NCBI GenBank assembly: GCA_947426865.1
Contig: CANEFS010000006.1
Coordinates: 1 to 49,173 of the forward strand
DNA: 49,173 nucleotides
Source of the DNA: an uncultured Coriobacteriaceae bacterium
Lineage (GTDB): Bacteria > Actinomycetota > Coriobacteriia > Coriobacteriales > Atopobiaceae
Direction of reading: 5' to 3'
Part shown: positions 23,991 to 31,641 of the stretch, piece by piece
How positions within the stretch are numbered: position 1 is the stretch's first letter
How the letters are laid out: each line of letters opens with the position of its first letter
Notes under the pieces: model-generated
Told to the model about the DNA's origin: nothing
Seen by the model: the letters and a program-made list of their open reading frames with translations, nothing else
Databases searched by the model: none
Program-made: the position numbers and the translations under genes

Positions 23991-24662
23991 TTATTTCTCG
24001 GAATCTTCTTTTTTCCGAGAAGAGAAAAAGCTCTTGAAAGCACCCACGGCCGCAGGAATCACCGAGATCAAAATGATGCCGACGATGACCCACTCGAAGT
24101 GCGTTTGCACGAAGGGAATTTGGCCGAAGAAATATCCCAGAAGTGTGAAGAGCGACGACCATACAATGCCGCCCAACACGTTGAAGCCAAAAAAGCTGTG
24201 CCAACGCATGCCCCCCATGCCCGCCAAAAACGGCACGAAGGTTCGGATGAAGGGGAAGAAGCGTCCGAGAAAAATCGATAGGCCGCCCCACTTGTCCATG
24301 AAGTCTTGCGACTCTTGAATGCGCTCGGGAGTGAGTGCTTTGATGCGTCCGGAGGCGATGATGCGCTGACCCAAAAAGTGGCCAATCATGAAGTTGCACT
24401 GATCGCCGAGAATCGCTGCCACCCATACCACCAGCAAAAGCTCCCACAAAGGAAGTGCGGCACTTGCCTCGCCGTGGCAGAGAACACCGGCGGCAAAAAG
24501 GAGGGAGTCGCCGGGCAAGAAAGGCATAACGACGACGCCCGTCTCGATAAAGACGACGAGAAAAATGAAGCCGACAGCAACCCAGGGGCCCTGCGCAATC
24601 CAGCCTTGAATGACGGCCATGGGATTGTGCAGAAGAGACGAGATGAAGTTAATGAAATTCAA
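23991..24662 (-). CDS. DedA-family membrane protein
   Basis: A 223-residue inner-membrane protein of the DedA/SNARE-associated (VTT) family, whose members flip or recycle polyprenyl-phosphate and phospholipids. The signature is clear: ETGVVVMPFLPGDSLLFAAG near residues 40-60, the GDQCNFMIGHFLG segment, and FLGRFFPFIRTFVPFLAGMGGM, including the conserved Arg in FxRFxPxxRT. About five hydrophobic segments are present and the C-terminus is charged. The start is TTG at 24662 with GAGG 5 nt upstream. The last codons contain a TTCTCGG...CCGAGAA inverted pair. It follows the SRP RNA gene on the same strand. Confidence 0.9.
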   Translation of the reverse strand: MNFINFISSLLHNPMAVIQGWIAQGPWVAVGFIFLVVFIETGVVVMPFLPGDSLLFAAGVLCHGEASAALPLWELLLVVWVAAILGDQCNFMIGHFLGQRIIASGRIKALTPERIQESQDFMDKWGGLSIFLGRFFPFIRTFVPFLAGMGGMRWHSFFGFNVLGGIVWSSLFTLLGYFFGQIPFVQTHFEWVIVGIILISVIPAAVGAFKSFFSSRKKEDSEK

Positions 24663-24720
24663 AGAATCCTCGTTTGTTTTTAGTGCGCCAGGCGCGACGG
24701 CACTGCTTAAAAGAGACGGT

Positions 24721-24823
24721 GCGCATATTGGATGCGGATGCCCGACGGGGACCCTTTATGGCTGCTACCTCCCGGTCCTGACCAGGTTCGGGGTATGTCG
24801 TCACCCGCACCCAAGATACGCGC
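24721..24823 (-). ncRNA. ffs: Signal recognition particle RNA (small bacterial type)
   Basis: The minus strand contains CTGGTCAGGACCGGGAGG followed by TAGCAGCC, the conserved SRP domain IV with symmetric loop, asymmetric loop and a GGGA tetraloop. Flanking arms GCGCGTAT and ATATGCGC close the molecule, giving about 103 nt. A TATACT box lies 8 nt before the 5' end. The exact ends are inferred from the pairing of the arms. Confidence 0.9.
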
Positions 24824-24831
24824 CGAGTAAA

Positions 24832-24837
24832 AGTATA
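24832..24837 (-). promoter_or_regulatory. -10 box of the SRP RNA gene
   Basis: TATACT on the minus strand, 8 nt before the inferred RNA 5' end, the correct distance for a promoter of a stable RNA. On the other strand, TACAAT at 24843-24848 may serve the divergent membrane-protein gene. Confidence 0.6.
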
Positions 24838-24900
24838 GCGTGTACAATAGAAAACTAAAAGAAAACTGCAATTGACAAAAACCAACGTCGAAAGAAACTC

Positions 24901-25737
24901 ATGGCAAAAAAATCTTTAACCCAAAACACGACAAAAGGCAAAACAAAAACGAGGGCTCTTACAGAAAAGGGGGGTCCCACCTTCGCCACCTCCGCCACCT
25001 CCGCCGCTTCCGAGAAAACCTCGAAGGCAAAGATTGGCGCTCCCACAAAAAACGGCGTTCCCGAGGGGGCCTCGTTTATCAATCACACAACGTTCACGAA
25101 CGCCCTTATCAAGCGCGCAAGCGCCATGACGGTCTCGACTGTTTTGCGCATCTGCTACATCCTTTTTGGCGTGACTGTTGGGCTTGTCGCTTTCGTGCTG
25201 CGCTCCCTGCTTCTTATTGACAACCTTGTCACCATTTTGGTCGTCGCCTTTGGCCTCATGATGGTATGGCAGGGGTATCGTTTGCCTATCGAAAACGCTC
25301 GGCGCATCATCGCACAACTAGGAGATGCCGATGATGCGCCTGATCTGCGCAAGCGCACCATGTTTGCCACAAATAAAATGTTTGGCATCGTGTTGCACGA
25401 CGACTCAACCTTCACTTTCACGTGGGACAAATTTAACGGTTGGGACGCAAACGATGAGTGCATCACACTTTCTTTGAGGGGCCAAGCGGTCCTTATCGCA
25501 CTCGACGCGAATGGTTTTGTTAAAGGCGATAAGCAGGGGTTTCTCGAGCTTCTTGAGAAAAAAATTGTGCCCAAAAAAGACAATGCGTTCGTCGCCTGGA
25601 CAAAACGCGTTTGCTTTAAGCTCGACAACTGGAAAGACGTAAAAGCGAAGGCGCTTAAAGAAGAGGCTAAGAAGAAAGAAGCGAAACAGGCGGCCAAAGA
25701 AGCGAAAAAGGAAGCCAAAGCAGCAAAAAAGAAATAA
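24901..25737 (+). CDS. Two-helix membrane protein with possible YcxB-like domain
   Basis: A 278-residue protein of uncertain function. Residues 1-60 are a Lys/Thr/Ser-rich disordered lead that includes a TFATSATSAAS stretch encoded by a 9-bp repeat (GCCACCTCC x3 at about 24983-25009). Two membrane helices follow (about 80-102 and 107-125). A soluble domain (130-230) then reads FGIVLHDDSTFTFTWDKFNGW...ITLSLRGQAVLIALDANGF, reminiscent of YcxB-like C-terminal domains. The last 45 residues are a Lys/Ala helix (KEEAKKKEAKQAAKEAKK), probably a basic cytoplasmic tail. The ATG has only a weak GAAAG site. It stands alone, divergent from the SRP RNA gene. The family resemblance is tentative. Confidence 0.75.
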   Translation: MAKKSLTQNTTKGKTKTRALTEKGGPTFATSATSAASEKTSKAKIGAPTKNGVPEGASFINHTTFTNALIKRASAMTVSTVLRICYILFGVTVGLVAFVLRSLLLIDNLVTILVVAFGLMMVWQGYRLPIENARRIIAQLGDADDAPDLRKRTMFATNKMFGIVLHDDSTFTFTWDKFNGWDANDECITLSLRGQAVLIALDANGFVKGDKQGFLELLEKKIVPKKDNAFVAWTKRVCFKLDNWKDVKAKALKEEAKKKEAKQAAKEAKKEAKAAKKK

Positions 25738-25766
25738 AGCGCGGAGCACGTCTCAAAATCCGTCCC

Positions 25767-25795
25767 TGGAAACCCAACGCTTTATACGCTAGAAT
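25767..25795 (+). promoter_or_regulatory. Promoter of tRNA-Ser
   Basis: TGGAAA (25767) and TAGAAT (25790) at 17-bp spacing, 16 nt before the tRNA 5' end. The -35 is a modest match and the -10 is good. Confidence 0.5.
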
Positions 25796-25811
25796 AACGT
25801 CCTGCTGTTAC

Positions 25812-25903
25812 GGAGAGCTGACCGAGTGGCTGAAGGTGCTCGCCTGCTAAGCGAGTAAGGGTCGCAAGACCCTTCTAGGGTTCAAATCCCTAGCTCTCCG
25901 CCA
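25812..25903 (+). tRNA. tRNA-Ser (GCT)
   Basis: A 92-nt class II tRNA. The acceptor GGAGAGC pairs with GCTCTCC, the anticodon is GCT in the loop between CTCGC and GCGAG, a long variable arm (AAGGGTCGCAAGACCCTT) is present, and G73 and CCA are encoded. It reads AGC/AGU serine codons. serS lies nearby on the opposite strand. Confidence 0.95.
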
Positions 25904-25908
25904 GTATG

Positions 25909-25937
25909 TTGACACCATATGCATTATTGTTCATACT
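25909..25937 (+). promoter_or_regulatory. Consensus promoter of tRNA-Arg(ACG)
   Basis: TTGACA (25909-25914), a 17-bp spacer and CATACT (25932-25937): a near-perfect sigma-70-type promoter located between the two tRNA genes. It gives an expected 5' leader of about 47 nt before tRNA-Arg. Confidence 0.75.
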
Positions 25938-25990
25938 AAGACATCGCACGTGCCCTTGGTGTGCAAAGCATCCTGTCTTCAAATTGGAAT

Positions 25991-26067
25991 GCGCCGTTAC
26001 CTCAGCTGGATAGAGGGCCTGACTACGAATCAGGACGTCACAGGTTCGAATCCTGTACGGCGCACCA
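25991..26067 (+). tRNA. tRNA-Arg (ACG)
   Basis: GCGCCGT pairs with ACGGCGC. The anticodon ACG lies between CCTGA and TCAGG stems (expected to be edited to ICG), the T loop is TTCGAAT, the discriminator is A and CCA is encoded. 77 nt. It reads CGN codons. Confidence 0.95.
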
Positions 26068-26120
26068 CTTCCCCCCTATAATTCCAGAACTCATTTTTTA
26101 TAAGTGCTCTCTGTAACGCC

Positions 26121-26144
26121 AAAAGGCCCCGTCTAAACGAGGCC
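26121..26144 (-). terminator. Second terminator downstream of serS
   Basis: On the minus strand GGCCTCGT and ACGGGGCC (one G-U pair) form an 8-bp stem with a TTAG loop, followed by TTTTGG. It may also catch transcripts from the opposite side. Confidence 0.6.
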
Positions 26145-26174
26145 GTTCTCGAAATCTTAGGAAAAATCGTTAGC

Positions 26175-26197
26175 AAAAGGGCCTCAACGCGAGGCCC
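26175..26197 (-). terminator. First terminator downstream of serS
   Basis: A perfect 7-bp GC stem, GGGCCTC/GAGGCCC with a CGCGTT-containing loop, followed by TTTTGC on the minus strand. A further hairpin GTGAGC-ttttc-GCTCAC (26214-26230) lies between it and the serS stop, so three hairpins stand in tandem. Confidence 0.7.
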
Positions 26198-26244
26198 TTC
26201 AAAGCAAACATGCGTGAGCTTTTCGCTCACTAAGTTTGTGCGAG

Positions 26245-27546
26245 TTAGCTTTTTGCGACAGGCGAATCCTCCGGTTCAATCTTGGTGACGCCACCCATGT
26301 AAGGCACGAGTGCGTCGGGGATCGTCACTGTTCTGTCGGCGTTTTGGTAGTTCTCGATGATGGCCGCCATCGCGCGTCCGACCGCCAGACCCGAGCCATT
26401 CAGTGTGTGGGCATAGCGCGTACCCTTGAACTTCTCAGGATCTTTGTAGCGAATATTGGCGCGGCGAGCCTGGAAATCAGTGCAGTTCGAGCAGCTCGAA
26501 ATCTCCTTGTAATCGTTGTAGCTGGGCAGCCAAACCTCTAAGTCGTAGCATTTTGCCGCTGAGAAACCAATGTCTCCAGTGCAAAGGCTGACGACACGAT
26601 AGGGAAGCTCGAGCGCCTGCAAGCACGCTTCAGCCTCTTCAACCATAGATTCAAGCTGATTGAAGGAATCCTCTTGCGTGGCAAATTTCACCATCTCGAC
26701 TTTGTCGAACTCGTGGACGCGAATGATGCCACGGGTGTCTCGGCCGGCGCTGCCCGCCTCTTCGCGAAAACATGGCGTGAAAGCGGTGTAGAGAAGTGGC
26801 AACTTAGAACCGTCGAGCGTTTCGTCGCGATGAATATTGGTGAGCATGACCTCGGCGGTGGGAATAAGATAGAAGTCGGGAGCGACATGGAAGAGATCCT
26901 CTTCGAACTTGGGCAACTGGCCGGTACCGTAGAGCGTGTCGGCGTTGGTGATGACGGGGGGCCACCACTCTTTGAAGCCCACTTTCATGTGCATATCAAT
27001 GAAGAAGTTGATGAGGGCACGTTCCAATCGAGCTCCCATTCCACCTAATAAATAAAAGCGGCTACCTGCGATTTTAACGCCGCGCTCAAAATCGATGATG
27101 TTGAGTTCCGGGCCTAAATCCCAGTGCGCTTTAGGTTTAAAAGAGAAGTCGGGTACCTGTCCCCAACGGCGAACCTCAACGTTTTCAGAATCGTCACTGC
27201 CAAGGGGCACCGACTCATCCGGGATGTTGGGGATAGCGGCCATCAGATTGTGGAGATCTTCCTCGACCTTTGCACGCTCTTCGTCGAGCGATGCAATCTT
27301 GTTCTTGAGATCAGAAACGTCCGCTTTGGCAGCTTCTGCCTCCTCCTTTTTGCCTTCGCGCATGAGGGTTCCGATAGCGTCACTTTCCTTATTGCGCTTG
27401 GCTTGCAATTGCTCCACTTGCGTGATGAGGTCGCGGCGTTTCTTGTCGAGCTCAACGAAGCGCTCGCGATCCCAGGTGACGTTCCGAGAAGCAATCGCTT
27501 TGTCAACAAGGTCAAGATTTTCTCGGACGAATTTGGCATCCAACAT
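26245..27546 (-). CDS. serS: Seryl-tRNA synthetase
   Basis: A class II synthetase charging tRNA-Ser and tRNA-Sec. The 433 residues begin MLDAKFVRENLDLVDKAI and continue with the long antiparallel coiled-coil arm (about residues 30-100). Motif 2 reads CFREEAGSAGRDTRGI and motif 3 GSGLAVGRAMAAIIENYQ, with a normal GVTKIEP ending. The true start is 27546, where the conserved N-terminus begins (GGAAAGTGGA upstream). The frame is open for another 63 codons upstream, but that part is not protein-like. I looked for a T-box leader and found no antiterminator sequence. A TATACT box lies 47 nt upstream. Confidence 0.97.
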   Translation of the reverse strand: MLDAKFVRENLDLVDKAIASRNVTWDRERFVELDKKRRDLITQVEQLQAKRNKESDAIGTLMREGKKEEAEAAKADVSDLKNKIASLDEERAKVEEDLHNLMAAIPNIPDESVPLGSDDSENVEVRRWGQVPDFSFKPKAHWDLGPELNIIDFERGVKIAGSRFYLLGGMGARLERALINFFIDMHMKVGFKEWWPPVITNADTLYGTGQLPKFEEDLFHVAPDFYLIPTAEVMLTNIHRDETLDGSKLPLLYTAFTPCFREEAGSAGRDTRGIIRVHEFDKVEMVKFATQEDSFNQLESMVEEAEACLQALELPYRVVSLCTGDIGFSAAKCYDLEVWLPSYNDYKEISSCSNCTDFQARRANIRYKDPEKFKGTRYAHTLNGSGLAVGRAMAAIIENYQNADRTVTIPDALVPYMGGVTKIEPEDSPVAKS

Positions 27547-27592
27547 AATTTCCACTTTCCTCTGTGTTTTTAAACCTGACTTGCAACTTTGC

Positions 27593-27598
27593 AGTATA
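27593..27598 (-). promoter_or_regulatory. Probable -10 box of serS
   Basis: TATACT on the minus strand, 47 nt before the serS ATG. No -35 hexamer at normal spacing. Confidence 0.45.
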
Positions 27599-27761
27599 GC
27601 ACCTTCTATTTTTGTGTACCCCCTGGCCTGCCGTTTGATTGGCCGCGTGGTTGCCTTCCTTAACGTTTCGCGTGGATACTTTCTTATAGGTATTTCATTT
27701 ATGATTGGGAAGAACACACATTGACCAAATAGCACAAACGCAAGAGCGAAAGAAGGACCTC

Positions 27762-27941
27762 ATGGCATTGATAGACTGGCTTTTCTCGACACCAAAAGGG
27801 GTGTTTGCCCTCTGCCTTCTTGGACTCTGCCTCGCGTTTGTGGTTGCCTTCCTGGCCGAGAAAATCTTGGCGAAAAGCTACTATCAAAACGACGAAAGCT
27901 GGCAGGAAAAGGAAGCTCGCGAGAAAAAAGAGAGCGAGTAG
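27762..27941 (+). CDS. Small single-span membrane protein
   Basis: A 59-residue protein: MALIDWLFSTPKG, one hydrophobic helix (VFALCLLGLCLAFVVAFLAEKIL) and a charged tail rich in Lys and Glu (ESWQEKEAREKKES). AAGAAGGA lies 7 nt before the ATG, which is why this start is chosen over an in-frame ATG 57 nt upstream with no site. No family is recognised. The size and layout suggest a membrane-anchored accessory peptide, but nothing in the sequence tells its partner. It is divergent from serS and convergent with tRNA-Leu. Confidence 0.7.
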   Translation: MALIDWLFSTPKGVFALCLLGLCLAFVVAFLAEKILAKSYYQNDESWQEKEAREKKESE

Positions 27942-27988
27942 GGGCGATAAGAAACGAGCAGAAGTGCCCGAAGAGACTCCTTAGAAAG

Positions 27989-28003
27989 GCCGTGCGACAC
28001 GGC
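27989..28003 (-). terminator. Hairpin after tRNA-Leu
   Basis: A perfect 6-bp stem GCCGTG-TCG-CACGGC on the minus strand, 11 nt past the tRNA CCA end, followed by CTTTCT. The T run is weak. It could also end the small membrane-protein transcript from the other side. Confidence 0.5.
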
Positions 28004-28014
28004 AAGCAAAAAGC

Positions 28015-28101
28015 TGGTGCGGGCGAAAGGACTTGAACCTTCATGAGCTTGCGCTCATACGGACCTGAACCGTACGCGTCTGCCAATTCCGCCACGCCCG
28101 C
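28015..28101 (-). tRNA. tRNA-Leu (CAG)
   Basis: An 87-nt class II tRNA. The acceptor GCGGGCG pairs with CGCCCGC, the anticodon is CAG between TACGG and CCGTA, the variable arm TGAGC-GCAA-GCTCA is present, the discriminator is A and CCA is encoded. TACAAT (plus-strand 28114-28119) is a likely -10. Confidence 0.95.
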
Positions 28102-28162
28102 AAAACAGAGATGATTGTACAACATATTTGGCAATAGCGGGACAAAACGCTAAGATAAACGC

Positions 28163-30091
28163 ATGAAAACGCAGATAAAAACACAGTCCCCCCCTCCTCC
28201 TTCCCCCGACGTTTTTTCAAGTCCCTACGAAACGTACGAAGCGGAAGACGCGCCGATTCTTCTCAATCGCTATCGGATTATCTTTTTCAAAAACGACGGC
28301 GGCTTTGGCTCGGTCTACGTCTGTTGGGACACACGCCTACAACGCCGCGTCGCTATCAAGATTATGCCGCTCGCAACAACGGGTGCCTACGGAGCAAACG
28401 TGCACGAAGCAGACGAGTGGGACGAAGAGTCACTTGCGGCCCGCGATGCCCTCGCCTCCACGCTTGGCGAAGCTCTTTCAGAAGCGCGTGCCAGTTCAAA
28501 TCTGAACCATCCCAACATCGTCACTGTCCACGATTTTGAAACGGACGACGCCTACGCCTATCTGGTGATGGAATACGTCGACGGCCTTAGCCTGGCCGAG
28601 ATTCTTACCCGCGTTGAGGGCGGGGTGCTCCTTGCCGACGAAGCGGCCCACGTCTTACAGTCTCTCTCTAGTGCGGTGGAATACGCTCACGAAAACGGCG
28701 TGCTTCACCTGGACATTAAGCCCTCAAACGTGCTCGTGGCAAAAGATGGGCGCGTCTATCTCACCGATTTCGGCATGGCAAGCTTGCAAAGTGCCACCGG
28801 CTTTGCCGATGCGCGCGGCGGCACCGTCGGCTACATGCCTCCCGAGCAAATCGAAGGCGAAACGGTCGACGAGCGCGCCGATATTTTTGCTCTTGGCACC
28901 GTTGGCTACCAAGCCATCAGTGGCATCTCGCCCTTCGCCGCTGACACCGCAGAAAAGTCCGAGAAACTCATTGAGAAAGGCGCCCAACCTTTAGGAAACG
29001 TGGACGTCCCCCTCGTAGGCATGGTCGAAGACGTTTTCGCCCGCGCCATGGCAGCTGATGCCGCACAGCGTCCCATTAGCGCCAAGGAGGCGTTTGCCCC
29101 TGCCGTCCAATACCTAGGAGATCCAGGAGCTGGACAAGCCTCTTTAAAAAATCTTTTGAACCAAACCGCCGACGAAGAAGAAGCTTTCGACGAAACGCCG
29201 TGGAGAAACTTGGACGCCCCTGGCTTCAAAATCCCCTGGCTCCCCAGCGTCTTAACGCGCGCTGCGAACGGTTTTGTCACCGGATTTTTCGTTTGGAGCC
29301 TCCTGCCCTTTTTTGGCATCAACGATTACGCAGCACAAACGCTTCTTTCCCTTGCCATCTTGGCCGCCTCCTGTTTCTATGCTCCCCTTGGAGTGAGCCT
29401 GGGCGTTCTCGCTTTGACGCTCGCGCTCTTTTCTGTGGGAATTTCAGCCACCACGATCTTGGTCGCCATCCTTTTGCTTGCCGGAGTCGCCGGCTGGATT
29501 CTCCTTTGCGCAACAAAATCGAAACTCGCAGCAACGGATGCGCTTTTCGCGCCTCTTTTGCAAGTGCCCGCGGTCGCCCCTGCGCTGGCCGCCTACTCGT
29601 TTAAGCCGTTCCTTGCAGCGCTCACCGCCGCTTTTTCCGGCCTTTTGGCGCAAGTTACCTCCACGCTATTCGCCTCAAACCCTGGCACGCTCCTCAATCC
29701 AGGGGCTACCTTTGCCGGCGCCAGCGACCTTTTCGCCCAAAATATCGTTCATTTCCTCACGAATCCGAGCTTCTGGGCTTCTCTCGGCGTCTTCGCACTG
29801 AGTGCTTTCGTCGGGTCTTTTCTCGGCCATTTCAAAAATGCGGGGAAGTTTCGCCTGGTAGCGTCTCAAATTTTCGTCTATTGCGGTGTGCTTTGCGGCC
29901 TGAGCCTGCAAGCAGGGCTCGGGAGCGGTTTGGAGACGGGTTTTGACCCAAGCGCCATTTGGGGAATTCCCGCTTTTATCCCAAGCGTTTTTGGGTTAGT
30001 CTTTTGTGTAGTTATGAGCGGCGTGTGCGTGCTTTTTGGCCTGCCGCGTTCAAATCAAAATAGTCTGGAAGGTGAAGATGAACTTTCTTAA
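28163..30091 (+). CDS. Polytopic membrane serine/threonine kinase (non-RD)
   Basis: A 642-residue kinase at the head of the cell-wall signalling operon. The N-terminal kinase domain has a glycine loop NDGGFGSVY (44-52), the lysine in RVAIK (Lys66), a roughly 35-residue insertion before helix C, a catalytic loop HLDIKPSN (182-189) with Leu in place of Arg of HRD, DFG (202-204) and PPE in place of APE. Residues about 360-625 form some eight membrane helices, unlike the single-span PknA/PknB plan. All catalytic residues except the RD arginine are present, so it is probably active without activation-loop phosphorylation. No Shine-Dalgarno is seen before the ATG. It overlaps fhaA by 14 nt. Confidence 0.88.
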   Translation: MKTQIKTQSPPPPSPDVFSSPYETYEAEDAPILLNRYRIIFFKNDGGFGSVYVCWDTRLQRRVAIKIMPLATTGAYGANVHEADEWDEESLAARDALASTLGEALSEARASSNLNHPNIVTVHDFETDDAYAYLVMEYVDGLSLAEILTRVEGGVLLADEAAHVLQSLSSAVEYAHENGVLHLDIKPSNVLVAKDGRVYLTDFGMASLQSATGFADARGGTVGYMPPEQIEGETVDERADIFALGTVGYQAISGISPFAADTAEKSEKLIEKGAQPLGNVDVPLVGMVEDVFARAMAADAAQRPISAKEAFAPAVQYLGDPGAGQASLKNLLNQTADEEEAFDETPWRNLDAPGFKIPWLPSVLTRAANGFVTGFFVWSLLPFFGINDYAAQTLLSLAILAASCFYAPLGVSLGVLALTLALFSVGISATTILVAILLLAGVAGWILLCATKSKLAATDALFAPLLQVPAVAPALAAYSFKPFLAALTAAFSGLLAQVTSTLFASNPGTLLNPGATFAGASDLFAQNIVHFLTNPSFWASLGVFALSAFVGSFLGHFKNAGKFRLVASQIFVYCGVLCGLSLQAGLGSGLETGFDPSAIWGIPAFIPSVFGLVFCVVMSGVCVLFGLPRSNQNSLEGEDELS

Positions 30092-31202
30092 TGTTTTCGA
30101 GGAAAGAATCTCGTCCCTCTTTACTGCAACGGCCGCAGACGCGTCCCCCATCTCCTTTAAGAAGCTGGCGAAAGAAGCGTCGAAGGAGCTGCAAAACGAA
30201 ACCTACGTCATTAACGGCGTCGACACGGCTCCGGCGCTCTTCACCATTTTGATTAACGGTTCCGACAACAAGCAGATGGCCGCCATTCAGGCCGACCTCG
30301 CCAACGAGACCGCGCTCTATCTGGAGGCGGCCGGCAAGCGCAAGAAGTACAAGTTCGTTGGCAAGCCCCTCGTTCGTTTCATGGTCGACACCTCGCTGAA
30401 GCCAGGCAAGTTCTCGGTCTTCGCCGAGAATGTCGATGCAAACGCCCTGGAAAAATTGCGCGCGGAAGAGAACCGTTATCTTGGTGGCGCACCAGGTGCT
30501 GCTCGCGAGCAAGTTTACGGCGATGAGTTCGATGCGATTGGCTCGGCTCCCGTTGCCGAGAATGACGCCGAGCTTGAAGAAGATATCGAAGCCGAAGTGA
30601 GCGCGCGCCCCGCGCGTGGCTCTCGACTCTCTGACGCGGCTGCCGCCCCCAAATCGAGCAGACGTAATGGCTCACGCGAAAGTCGCGGGGCCTCTCGCGC
30701 CGCGGCGGCTGGCGCTGCTGCTGCAAGTGCGGGTGTTGCTGCTGCAGGTGCAGGCGCGGCTGGAGCCGCTGCTGCGGCCGGTGCCGCAAGTTCTGCCGCT
30801 GGCCCTTCTGGCCAAGCGCCAAAGCCAACTTCCCGCGCCAAGAGCGTTTCACTCGTCAATCCGGGCGCCGGCGCACCACAGGCGCAACAAGTACAAAAAG
30901 CCAGCGTTCCTCCCGAGCACACCGCGATGCTTATCGACCGCCAAACCGGACAAACGTTTACCTGCACCGCAGACGAGTGTATCATCGGACGCGAACGCTC
31001 AGCAGGGGGCATCGTTCTTCCCAATCCAAACATCTCTCGTCAACATGCAAAACTTTCTTTTAATGGACGCTACTGGGCGATTGAAGATTTAAATTCGACA
31101 AACGGAACGCTCGTCAACAACGTCGACGTCCAAAAGAAGCGCCTGAGCACAGGAGATGTCGTCACTCTTGGCCTTACAAATCTTGAGTTTATGGAAGCCT
31201 AA
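30078..31202 (+). CDS. fhaA: FhaA-like protein (DUF3662 plus FHA domain)
   Basis: A phosphothreonine-binding adaptor, in mycobacteria part of the complex controlling late cell-wall steps. The 374 residues start MNFLNVFEERISSLFTATAA with an N-terminal DUF3662-like region (to about 125). An acidic and then extremely Ala/Gly-rich linker follows (about 190-260). A C-terminal FHA domain has the binding residues GRE (IIGRERSAGG), SRQH and NSTNGT. The start is fixed by GGAAGGTG just upstream and overlaps the kinase gene. The linker is encoded by GCTGCTGC-rich DNA prone to length change. It probably binds phosphorylated threonines made by the flanking kinases. Confidence 0.88.
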   Translation: MNFLNVFEERISSLFTATAADASPISFKKLAKEASKELQNETYVINGVDTAPALFTILINGSDNKQMAAIQADLANETALYLEAAGKRKKYKFVGKPLVRFMVDTSLKPGKFSVFAENVDANALEKLRAEENRYLGGAPGAAREQVYGDEFDAIGSAPVAENDAELEEDIEAEVSARPARGSRLSDAAAAPKSSRRNGSRESRGASRAAAAGAAAASAGVAAAGAGAAGAAAAAGAASSAAGPSGQAPKPTSRAKSVSLVNPGAGAPQAQQVQKASVPPEHTAMLIDRQTGQTFTCTADECIIGRERSAGGIVLPNPNISRQHAKLSFNGRYWAIEDLNSTNGTLVNNVDVQKKRLSTGDVVTLGLTNLEFMEA

Positions 31203-31207
31203 GCCCC

Positions 31208-31621
31208 ATGATTGAAATCGTCCTTTTCATCTGCCGCGTCCTTCTCGTTGTCATTCTCTACCTCTTCCTTTTTGCGGTTATGCGCACAGGAATTGGACTG
31301 GTGAAAGGACAACGTAAAGACTCTGCGGTCTGGACGCTTGATATGGAGAAGGGTCCCAAAAATCTACGCGGCCTACACGTTGATGTTCTCGGTCCCGTCG
31401 TTATTGGACGCTCTCCCAGCGCCGATATCGTTATCGATGAGCCCTTCGTCAGTTCCAACCATGCACGTTTAACGATGCAAGGCCCCGCTCTCATTCTGGA
31501 AGACTTGGGTTCGACAAACGGAACCTTTTCGAACGGCCACGCCGTCATGGAGCCCACCACGCTGCGCGATGGTGATGAGGTTCAAGTAGGAGATGCCATC
31601 CTGCGCGTCAGCAGACGTTAA
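31208..31621 (+). CDS. fhaB: FhaB/FipA-like membrane-anchored FHA protein
   Basis: A 137-residue protein with one N-terminal membrane helix (about 3-26), a short basic linker and a C-terminal FHA domain. The domain has the phosphothreonine-reading residues GRSPSADIVI, SSNHARL and LGSTNGTF. This is the architecture of actinobacterial FhaB/FipA, which links Pkn signalling to FtsZ/FtsQ at the septum. It starts 5 nt after fhaA. The ribosome site is weak (AAGCCC region), so coupling to fhaA translation is likely. Confidence 0.88.
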   Translation: MIEIVLFICRVLLVVILYLFLFAVMRTGIGLVKGQRKDSAVWTLDMEKGPKNLRGLHVDVLGPVVIGRSPSADIVIDEPFVSSNHARLTMQGPALILEDLGSTNGTFSNGHAVMEPTTLRDGDEVQVGDAILRVSRR

Positions 31622-31641
31622 AGGTTTGAAAGCGAAAACCT

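Noticed and set aside
23034-24281. 415-codon plus-strand open frame over dnaX and the DedA gene
   Set aside because: It crosses two well-supported genes and their gap on the other strand and has no protein-like domains.
27547-27735. T-box riboswitch or N-terminal extension for serS
   Set aside because: The frame is open, but the sequence is not synthetase-like and no T-box antiterminator or specifier stem was found.
30690-30800. GCTGCTGC tract in fhaA as a separate repeat element
   Set aside because: It encodes the expected Ala/Gly-rich linker of the protein. Noted in the gene entry instead.
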